Positions 1 to 5,365 of a stretch of 64,000 nucleotides of DNA are shown piece by piece; positions within the stretch are counted from its first letter, which is position 1, and the number at the start of each line of letters is the position of its first letter. The notes under the pieces were generated by a model. That model searched no databases. It saw nothing but the letters and a program-made list of their open reading frames with translations, and had not been told where the DNA came from. This DNA comes from Streptomyces toxytricini (GTDB lineage: Bacteria > Actinomycetota > Actinomycetes > Streptomycetales > Streptomycetaceae), in assembly GCF_014649915.1 (NCBI RefSeq), contig NZ_BMTY01000019.1, positions 1 through 64,000 of the forward strand, read 5' to 3'. Made by a program: the position numbers and the translations under genes.

Positions 1-130
1 TAACACTTACTGGGGCTTTCCTCCGGGCTTTCGTTCTTGCGTTTCCGACTCTATCAGAGTCTTTCGCGCTTCGCTTTTCGGGGTTTTCGCTTTCGCGCTT
101 TCCCTTTCCGGCGGTTCCGACTCTATCAGA
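1..130 (-). promoter_or_regulatory. rRNA operon leader with proximal promoter boxes (operon exits left edge)
   Basis: Read on the minus strand, this stretch has the purine-rich texture of the Streptomyces 16S rRNA leader. The segment TTCCGACTCTATCAGA (plus strand) occurs twice, at 43-58 and 115-130; on the minus strand each copy carries TGATAGAGTCGGAA with a perfect TAGAGT -10 hexamer (53-48 and 125-120). The conserved leader box CCCGGAGGAAAGCCC is at 27-13. Streptomyces rrn operons are known to have several tandem promoters and this kind of leader. The 16S gene itself must lie beyond base 1, so it is inferred, not seen. The -35 regions of these two promoters are weak. Confidence 0.75.
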
Positions 131-193
131 CCCTTTCGGGGCTGACTCCCGGTCAGCGGGATTCGCCTTGGGGGCCGTTGGCCCTTGCGGCGG

Positions 194-229
194 TGTGAGA
201 CGTTAGCGGATTCCTCGCCCCCGATCCAA
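194..229 (-). promoter_or_regulatory. Candidate upstream rrn promoter (TTGGAT-18-TAACGT)
   Basis: Minus-strand hexamers TTGGAT (229-224) and TAACGT (205-200) are separated by 18 bp and point toward the rrn leader. Spacing and hexamers fit the housekeeping sigma factor. It would be one of about four tandem promoters in this region. Confidence 0.5.
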
Positions 230-371
230 TCGGCGGCTGCGTCCTGGAACGCGGATTCCCCATTCGCAAATACGCATGAAAACGAGACGGCACAGTGCGC
301 CGTTCGTTCGAGTGTGTAGTGCGGGATGGCTGTCCGGGGACCGACCGGGGTCGGCGCTCACGTCGGACAAC

Positions 372-407
372 TCGAAGAACCTTACGGATGACGGAAGGGT
401 GTGTCAA
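372..407 (-). promoter_or_regulatory. Strong distal rrn promoter (TTGACA-17-TAAGGT)
   Basis: Minus-strand -35 TTGACA (407-402) is a perfect consensus hexamer; 17 bp later comes -10 TAAGGT (384-379). The start would be near 372, reading leftward into the rrn leader. It is the best sigma-70-type promoter seen in the window and lies about 40 bp from the divergent trpS leader peptide start. Confidence 0.7.
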
Positions 408-412
408 CTCCC

Positions 413-441
413 GCGACGGGCGGCCCTCCGGTCGCTACTGT
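413..441 (+). promoter_or_regulatory. Candidate promoter of the trpS leader (weak -35, TACTGT -10)
   Basis: TACTGT at 436-441 fits TANNNT and lies 7 nt before the leader-peptide ATG at 449, so transcription would begin at or next to the ATG. The -35 candidate GCGACG (413-418, 17-bp spacer) is weak. No Shine-Dalgarno sequence precedes the leader ATG, which also favours leaderless translation. Confidence 0.4.
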
Positions 442-448
442 GGCCGTC

Positions 449-496
449 ATGACCACGCGCGCACTCGTGCCGAACCTCCGCTGGTGGCCCGCCTGA
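449..496 (+). CDS. Trp leader peptide (MTTRALVPNLRWWPA) controlling trpS
   Basis: A 15-codon reading frame, too short for standard ORF calling, encodes MTTRALVPNLRWWPA. Two consecutive TGG codons (482-487) sit four codons before the TGA stop. Tandem Trp codons just before an intrinsic terminator are the hallmark of ribosome-mediated attenuation. The peptide has no Shine-Dalgarno sequence and is probably translated from a leaderless transcript. In S. coelicolor the auxiliary, indolmycin-resistant Trp-tRNA synthetase gene is known to be controlled by this mechanism, and this gene looks like its orthologue. The peptide itself probably has no function beyond sensing charged tRNA-Trp. Confidence 0.8.
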   Translation: MTTRALVPNLRWWPA

Positions 497-497
497 C

Positions 498-558
498 GGC
501 GGCCGACCCACCACGCGAGCACGCACGCGCTCACGGCCGCCGCCTCGGCGGCCGTTTT
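498..558 (+). promoter_or_regulatory. Transcriptional attenuator of trpS (mutually exclusive hairpins)
   Basis: The terminator is a perfect 9-bp stem ACGGCCGCC (533-541) / GGCGGCCGT (547-555) with a 5-nt loop, followed by TTTT (555-558). An earlier segment GGCGGCCG (498-505) is exactly complementary to CGGCCGCC (534-541) and can form a competing antiterminator. It lies immediately after the leader stop codon. A ribosome stalled at the Trp codons leaves 498-505 free to pair and prevent termination; a ribosome that reaches the stop covers it and the terminator forms. Only pairing was judged by eye; no folding energy was calculated. Confidence 0.8.
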
Positions 559-643
559 CCGTTCCTCCCCGCATCCGCGGAGTGGCCCGGCCGCCCCACC
601 AGCGGCGCCGACCACACCGACACGGACAGGGAGAGACACCGAC

Positions 644-1642
644 ATGACGCGGATCTTCAGCGGGATCAAGCCGACCGGCCACCTGACACTGGGCAACTAC
701 CTGGGCGCCGTGCGGCAGTGGGTCGAGGCCGATCAGAAGCCCGACGACGCCCTGTTCTGCGTCGTCGACCTGCACGCGCTCACCGTCGACCACGATCCGG
801 CGCGGGTGCGCCGCCTCAGCCGGCAGGCGGCGACGCTGCTGCTGGCCGCCGGACTGTCGCCCGACCGGTGCACCCTCTTCGTCCAGAGCCACGTCGACGA
901 GCACACCCGGCTGGCGTACCTGCTGGAGTGCACCGCCACCGACGGCGAGCTGCGGCGGATGGTCCAGTACAAGGAGAAGGCCGCGCAGGCCCGGGGTGCG
1001 GGGGCGGGGGTGCGGCTGTCGCTGCTGACGTACCCGGTGCTGATGGCGGCGGACATCCTCGCGTACGGGTCCGAGGAGGTGCCGGTCGGGGAGGACCAGC
1101 GGCAGCACGTCGAGCTGACCCGGGACCTGGCCGTCCGCTTCAACCAGCGGTACGGGCACACGTTCACCGTGCCGCGGGCGGTGCACCCGGCGGTGGCGGC
1201 CCGCGTGATGGACCTCCAGGACCCCGCGTCGAAGATGGGCAAGTCGTTCGGGGAGGGGCCCGGGGTGGTGTTCCTGCTGGACGAGCCCGAGGCGGTGCGG
1301 CGGAAGGTGATGCGGGCCGTCACCGACAGCGGCGACGGCGGCGTCGTCTACGACCGGGCCGGGCGGCCCGGCGTCGCGAACCTGCTGGACATCCTCGCCG
1401 CCTGCACGGGAGGGGACCCCGCGGCCCTCGCCGGCGGGTACGGCGGGTACGGGGCGCTGAAGCGGGACGTGGCCGACGCGGTGGTGGAGGTGCTGCGGCC
1501 GCTGCGGGAGCGGCACGCCGAGCTGGCGGCGGACCCCGCGGCCGTGGACCGGGTGCTGCGTGAGGGCGCGGCGCGGGCGAGGGCGCTGGCACGGCCGGTG
1601 GTGGACCGCGCGTACGAGGCGATCGGGCTGCTGGCGCCCTGA
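644..1642 (+). CDS. trpS: Tryptophanyl-tRNA synthetase, auxiliary/inducible type
   Basis: This 332-aa class I synthetase charges tRNA-Trp with tryptophan in the cytoplasm. The HIGH-type ATP motif is in PTGHLTLGNY (residues 10-19) and the KMSKS-type motif is KMGKS (197-201); length is normal for bacterial TrpRS. A GGGAG ribosome site lies about 9 nt before the ATG. The gene follows a Trp-codon leader peptide and attenuator, so expression should rise when charged tRNA-Trp is scarce. Streptomyces carry two TrpRS genes; the attenuator and overall sequence point to the auxiliary enzyme known in S. coelicolor to give indolmycin resistance. Resistance is inferred from orthology, not shown. The gene converges on proC. 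Confidence 0.95.
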   Translation: MTRIFSGIKPTGHLTLGNYLGAVRQWVEADQKPDDALFCVVDLHALTVDHDPARVRRLSRQAATLLLAAGLSPDRCTLFVQSHVDEHTRLAYLLECTATDGELRRMVQYKEKAAQARGAGAGVRLSLLTYPVLMAADILAYGSEEVPVGEDQRQHVELTRDLAVRFNQRYGHTFTVPRAVHPAVAARVMDLQDPASKMGKSFGEGPGVVFLLDEPEAVRRKVMRAVTDSGDGGVVYDRAGRPGVANLLDILAACTGGDPAALAGGYGGYGALKRDVADAVVEVLRPLRERHAELAADPAAVDRVLREGAARARALARPVVDRAYEAIGLLAP

Positions 1643-1657
1643 AGCGGAGGCGGCGGG

Positions 1658-1691
1658 GCCGGGGCGGGGGCTGCTCCGCCCCCGCCCCGGC
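1658..1691. terminator. Bidirectional terminator between trpS and proC
   Basis: A perfect 14-bp GC stem (658-671 with 678-691, offsets from 1000) and 6-nt loop lies between the convergent trpS and proC genes. There is no U-run, which is usual for Streptomyces terminators. Confidence 0.65.
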
Positions 1692-1702
1692 TGTGCCCGG
1701 CG

Positions 1703-2512
1703 TCAGTTGCTGCCGGTGGCGAGTTCGCGGCTGCGGTCGCGGGCCGCTTCGAGGGCGGCGATGAGGGCGGCGCGGACGCCGTGCCGTTCGAGTTCGACGA
1801 TCGCGTTGATGGTGGTGCCGGCCGGGGAGGTGACGGCCTCGCGGAGCTTGACCGGGTGCTCGCCGCTGTCGCGGAGCATGACTGCCGCACCGATGGCGGC
1901 CTGGACGATGAGGTCGTGGGCCTGGGCGCGGGGCAGGCCCAGGAGGATGCCGGCGTCCGTCATGGCCTCGACGAGGTAGTAGAAGTAGGCCGGCCCGGAG
2001 CCGGAGAGGGCGGTTGCGGCGTCCTGCTGGGATTCCGGGACGCGGAGGGTCTTGCCGACGCCGCCGAAGATCTCCTCGGCGTGGGCGAGGTGCTCGGCGG
2101 TGGCGTGGCTGCCGGCGGAGATGACGGACATGGCCTCGTCGACGAGGGCCGGGGTGTTCGTCATGACGCGGACGACGGGCGTGCCGGCGGCGAGCCGCTC
2201 CTCGAAGAAGGAGGTGGGGATGCCCGCGGCGCCGCTGATGACGAGGCGGTCGGCGGGGACGTGCGGGGCGAGCTCGTCGAGGAGTCGGCCCATGTCCTGC
2301 GGCTTGACGGTGAGGATGAGGGTGTCGGCCCGCTCGGCGGCCTCGGCGTTGCCGACCGCTTCGACGCCGTAGCGGGTGCGCAGTTCCTCGGCGCGTTCGG
2401 GGCGGCGGGCGGTGACGAGGAGCTTTCCGGCGGGCCATCCGCCGCGGATCATGCCGCTGAGCAGGGCCTCGCCGATCTTTCCGGTACCGAGGACTGCGAC
2501 TGTCTGGGTCAT
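1703..2512 (-). CDS. proC: Pyrroline-5-carboxylate reductase
   Basis: This 269-aa enzyme reduces 1-pyrroline-5-carboxylate to proline with NAD(P)H, the last step of proline synthesis. The Rossmann motif GTGKIG is at residues 9-14. The family signature LREAVTSPAGTTINAIVE is near residues 221-238, and the preceding ALSGSGPAYFYY segment is typical. The length matches the family. The start ATG is preceded by GAGGTGA at about 6 nt. It is a single gene converging on trpS and separated from the ABC exporter operon by about 120 bp. Confidence 0.96.
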   Translation of the reverse strand: MTQTVAVLGTGKIGEALLSGMIRGGWPAGKLLVTARRPERAEELRTRYGVEAVGNAEAAERADTLILTVKPQDMGRLLDELAPHVPADRLVISGAAGIPTSFFEERLAAGTPVVRVMTNTPALVDEAMSVISAGSHATAEHLAHAEEIFGGVGKTLRVPESQQDAATALSGSGPAYFYYLVEAMTDAGILLGLPRAQAHDLIVQAAIGAAVMLRDSGEHPVKLREAVTSPAGTTINAIVELERHGVRAALIAALEAARDRSRELATGSN

Positions 2513-2633
2513 GCGGTGTCACCTCGTCGAGCTGGCTGCTGCTGTTGCTGCGGGCGCGCGGGCGGGCGGGCCCTCCCCGCCTGGTCATCCTTGCACCCGC
2601 GGGCCCGGCGGCGAGGGGGTGTCCGCAGTGCGG

Positions 2634-3407
2634 TCAGGGGGTGCGGCGGCGGAGGGTGGCGGCGCCGAGGGCGAGGACGAGCAGGGCGCAGGCGGCGACG
2701 ACGGCGGCGTCGCGGACGAAGGCGGCGGTCATGTCGGCGTGGGTGAGGACCTGGGTCATGCCGTCGACGGCGTACGACATGGGCAGGGCGTCGGAGAGGC
2801 GTTCCAGGACGGGCTGCATGGTGTCGCGGGGCGCGAACAGGCCGCACAGCAGGAGCTGCGGGAAGATCACGGCCGGCATGAACTGGACGGCCTGGAACTC
2901 GGAGGCGGCGAACGCGGACACGAACAGGCCGAGGGCGGTGCCGAGGAGGGCGTCGAGGAGGGCGACGAGGAGCAGCAGCCACGGCGAGCCGACGACGTCG
3001 AGGCCGAGGAGGGACAGGGCGAGGCCGGTGGCGAGGACGGACTGGAGGACGGCGACGGCGCCGAAGGCGAGGGCGTAGCCGGCGATGAGGTCGCCCTTGG
3101 CCAGGGGCATGGCGAGGAGGCGTTCGAGGGTGCCGGAGGTGCGTTCGCGGAGGGTGGCGATGGAGGTCACCAGGAACATCGTGATCAGCGGGAAGATCCC
3201 GAGGAGGGACGCGCCGATGCCGTCGAAGGTGCGGGGGCTGCCGTCGAAGACGAAGCGGAGCAGCGTCAGCATCAGGACGGGGACCAGCAGCATCAGGGCG
3301 ATGGAGCGCGGGTCGTGGCGGAGCTGGCGCAGGACGCGGGCGGCGGTGGCGGTGGTGCGGGCGGCGTGCGCGGCGAGCGGGGTGGCGGGCGCGGCGGGGG
3401 TGGTCAT
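2634..3407 (-). CDS. ABC-2 type exporter permease
   Basis: This 257-aa membrane protein has about six hydrophobic segments and an ABC-2 permease layout: first TM around SIALMLLVPVLMLTLLRF, then LLGIFPLITMFLVTSIATLRERTSGTLE, a cytoplasmic loop, and further TM helices. The RERTSGTLERLLAMP segment is typical of drug, antibiotic or polyketide export permeases. The ATG overlaps the ATPase stop as ATGA (3407-3404), so the two are translationally coupled. The upstream in-frame extension is the ATPase read in another frame and was discarded. The substrate cannot be told from the sequence. Confidence 0.88.
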   Translation of the reverse strand: MTTPAAPATPLAAHAARTTATAARVLRQLRHDPRSIALMLLVPVLMLTLLRFVFDGSPRTFDGIGASLLGIFPLITMFLVTSIATLRERTSGTLERLLAMPLAKGDLIAGYALAFGAVAVLQSVLATGLALSLLGLDVVGSPWLLLLVALLDALLGTALGLFVSAFAASEFQAVQFMPAVIFPQLLLCGLFAPRDTMQPVLERLSDALPMSYAVDGMTQVLTHADMTAAFVRDAAVVAACALLVLALGAATLRRRTP

Positions 3408-4246
3408 CGCGGTTGCTCCTGGGCGGCTGCGGGGACGGCGGCTGCGTCGACGAGGCGGAGGAAGGCGGCTTCGACGGTGTCGGCGGCGGTGCGGGTGCGC
3501 AGGGCGTCGGGGGTGTCCTGGGCGAGGATGCGGCCGCTGCGCATCAGGAGGAGGTCGTGGCAGCGTTCGGCTTCGTCCATGACGTGGGAGGAGACGAGGA
3601 TCGTGGCGCCGCGGGCGGCGGTGAGCTCGTGGAAGAGGTGCCACAGGTCGCGGCGCAGGACGGGGTCGAGGCCGACGGTGGGTTCGTCGAGGACGAGCAG
3701 GTCGGGGGTGCCGAGGAGGGCGACGGCGAGGGAGACGCGGCTGCGCTGGCCGCCGGAGAGGTCGCCGGCGAGGGCGTCGGCGCGGGAGGCCAGGTCGACG
3801 TCGGCGAGGGCGCGGGTGACGGCGGTGCGGCGGCGTTCGGCTGCGGCGCGGCCGGGGTCGAGGACGGCGGCGAAGTAGTCGAGGTTCTGGCGGACGGTCA
3901 GGTCGTCGTACACGGACGGGGCCTGCGTCACGTAGCCGATGCGGGAGCGGAGCGCGGGGTGGCCTGCGGGGTGTCCGAGGACGTCGAGGGTGCCGGTGAC
4001 ATGGGCCTGGGTGCCGACGATCGCGCGCAGCAGGGTGGACTTGCCGCAGCCGGAGGGGCCGAGGAGGCCGGTGATGCGGCCGCGGGGGACGTCGAAGGAG
4101 AGTGCGTCGAGGACGGTGCGGGGGGCGCGGCCGGTGCCGCGGCGGACGGTGAGGCCGCGGGCGCGGACGGCGGGGGCGGCGTGCGCGTCGGACGAGGGGG
4201 CGGGGTCCGGGGCCGGGGCGGGACCGGCCCCCCGGTTATTCATCAT
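3404..4246 (-). CDS. ABC exporter ATP-binding protein
   Basis: This 280-aa ATPase energises the downstream ABC-2 permease. Walker A GPSGCGKST is at residues 63-71; the signature LSGGQRSR, Walker B LLVLDEPTVGLDP and the switch His in VSSHVMDEAE are all present. It begins with an Ala/Pro-rich stretch of about 25 residues. I place the start at ATG 4246 because a promoter TTGACG-17-CAATAT ends about 7 nt upstream, which would give a leaderless transcript; a TTG start at 4282 would lie inside the -35 box. An 18-bp palindrome covers the start, so a dedicated repressor is expected, but none is encoded beside it. Confidence 0.9.
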   Translation of the reverse strand: MMNNRGAGPAPAPDPAPSSDAHAAPAVRARGLTVRRGTGRAPRTVLDALSFDVPRGRITGLLGPSGCGKSTLLRAIVGTQAHVTGTLDVLGHPAGHPALRSRIGYVTQAPSVYDDLTVRQNLDYFAAVLDPGRAAAERRRTAVTRALADVDLASRADALAGDLSGGQRSRVSLAVALLGTPDLLVLDEPTVGLDPVLRRDLWHLFHELTAARGATILVSSHVMDEAERCHDLLLMRSGRILAQDTPDALRTRTAADTVEAAFLRLVDAAAVPAAAQEQPR

Positions 4247-4255
4247 GTGATGAAT
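4238..4255. promoter_or_regulatory. 18-bp perfect palindromic operator over the ABC exporter start
   Basis: ATTCATCATGTGATGAAT is a perfect inverted repeat with no spacer. It overlaps the predicted transcription start and the first codons of the ABC ATPase gene. An AT-rich perfect palindrome in such GC-rich DNA is almost certainly a repressor site, of a TetR, GntR or MarR kind. The cognate regulator is not identified; the TetR gene at 9604-10251 is not adjacent. Confidence 0.7.
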
Positions 4256-4282
4256 ATTGCGCCTGGGTGTGCCGTGCGTCAA
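4254..4282 (-). promoter_or_regulatory. ABC exporter promoter (TTGACG-17-CAATAT)
   Basis: Minus-strand TTGACG (4282-4277) and CAATAT (4259-4254) are 17 bp apart. The predicted start falls at about 4247-4246, on the ATG of the ATPase gene and inside the palindromic operator. Confidence 0.6.
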
Positions 4283-4310
4283 CGGTCCGGTCGTCCGGCC
4301 GGGGGCCGCG

Positions 4311-4847
4311 CTACTTGGTGCGCTTGGGGCGGCGCGCGGCCGGGTTGCCCGTACGGGAGCTGCGGCGGCGCTCGTATTCGGCGACGGCGCGCTCGTACTC
4401 GGCGCGGCGCAGGCCCTCGCCGGGCGCTTCGGCGAAGCAGCGCAGGAAGTACGCGATGAGGGAGCCGATGAAGCCGATGGTCTTCAGGCCCTTCAGCGCG
4501 GCCTCGTCGGAGGACGGCGCGGGGCGGCGGCCGAAGGACTCCCAGGTCTTGACGAAGGCGATGGCGCTGCAGATCGCGAAGAGGACGACGACGGAGACGT
4601 TCAGGAACGAGCCGACGTCGCCGATCTCCAGGCCCTCGTAGGAGAGGCGGAGCAGGACGGCCGCGGCGGCGGCCGTGATGATCGAGCCGGCGCCGGCGGC
4701 GATCCGGCGCAGGGCGTACCCGCCGTCGTGGTGGAGCCAGGTGGTGCCGAAGAAGCGGATCGGCTCCGGCTCGGGGCCTCCGGCGGGTGCCGCCGGGGCC
4801 TTCGCGGCCGGCGCGGCGGGGGTCTTCTCGGGCTGGTCGTCGCTCAC
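4311..4847 (-). CDS. Membrane protein of unknown function
   Basis: This 178-aa protein starts at GTG (4847). After an acidic Ala/Pro-rich N-terminus of about 30 residues it has two hydrophobic helices (IAAGAGSIITAAAAAVLLRL and FLNVSVVVLFAICSAIAFV) and a third (TIGFIGSLIAYFLRCF). It ends in a highly basic tail (ERRRSSRTGNPAARRPKRTK) that should sit in the cytoplasm. I do not recognise a named family. It stands alone between the ABC operon and the SH3 protein. The longer upstream reading frame on this strand is a shadow. Confidence 0.75.
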   Translation of the reverse strand: MSDDQPEKTPAAPAAKAPAAPAGGPEPEPIRFFGTTWLHHDGGYALRRIAAGAGSIITAAAAAVLLRLSYEGLEIGDVGSFLNVSVVVLFAICSAIAFVKTWESFGRRPAPSSDEAALKGLKTIGFIGSLIAYFLRCFAEAPGEGLRRAEYERAVAEYERRRSSRTGNPAARRPKRTK

Positions 4848-4954
4848 ACCGGCGATTATCCCCCGGCGGCCGCGGCCGGGCCGGGGTGTCTCACGCGGCG
4901 GACGGGTGGCCGGCGGCCCCGGGGGCGCCGTCGTCCCGGGGGCCGCCGGCCGGG

Positions 4955-5257
4955 TCAGCCGCAGATGCCGGCGACGTAGCCGTCGCTGCCGGTCTTCACG
5001 TACGCGTCGGAGACGAACTCGCCGTTCCCGATGCAGTCCCAGATGTCCGACGTGCCGTACGGGCCCGTCACGGTCGTGCCGTTGCACTGGCAGCGGATGC
5101 CGACCCACGCGCCGTACGGCAGGACGCGGACGATGGAGTGGTGGGTGCCGGGCCCGCTGCGGACGTTCACCCGGTAGCCAGGCGCGACCGGAAAGGTCGG
5201 GAAGCCGGAGCCGGACGACAGGCTCTGGACTTGGCCGGAATCGTTCTCGACGGACAT
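4955..5257 (-). CDS. Small SH3-like domain protein
   Basis: This 100-aa protein starts at ATG 5257, with GGGGGGAGA about 7 nt upstream; a longer upstream frame has no ribosome site. Residues from about 28 form a bacterial SH3 fold: GYRVNVRSGPGTHHSIVRVL is the usual beta-strand plus RSGPG loop. Three cysteines (CQC and the C of WDCIG) and a C-terminal C could form disulfides. There is no recognisable signal peptide. It is divergent from the transmembrane Ser/Thr kinase, sharing about 110 bp of promoter DNA, so a ligand or modulator role is possible but unproven. Confidence 0.75.
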   Translation of the reverse strand: MSVENDSGQVQSLSSGSGFPTFPVAPGYRVNVRSGPGTHHSIVRVLPYGAWVGIRCQCNGTTVTGPYGTSDIWDCIGNGEFVSDAYVKTGSDGYVAGICG

Positions 5258-5365
5258 GCGTGATCTCCCCCCGGAAATGCTGCGGTGCGCAACTCGCGCA
5301 GGGTAGCAGGACCCTTGTGGCGGCGTACGGGGCATCGACTAGGCTCCGGCGGGGGTGGTGGAGCG

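Noticed and set aside
47..61. Perfect palindrome GACTCT-ATC-AGAGTC as a repressor operator
   Set aside because: On the minus strand it is the TGATAGAGTC core repeated at 125-120 without symmetry; both copies fit rrn promoter -10 and leader sequence, so the symmetry is most likely incidental.
449..643. T-box riboswitch for trpS
   Set aside because: No T-box or specifier-loop architecture is seen; tandem Trp codons and competing hairpins explain regulation.
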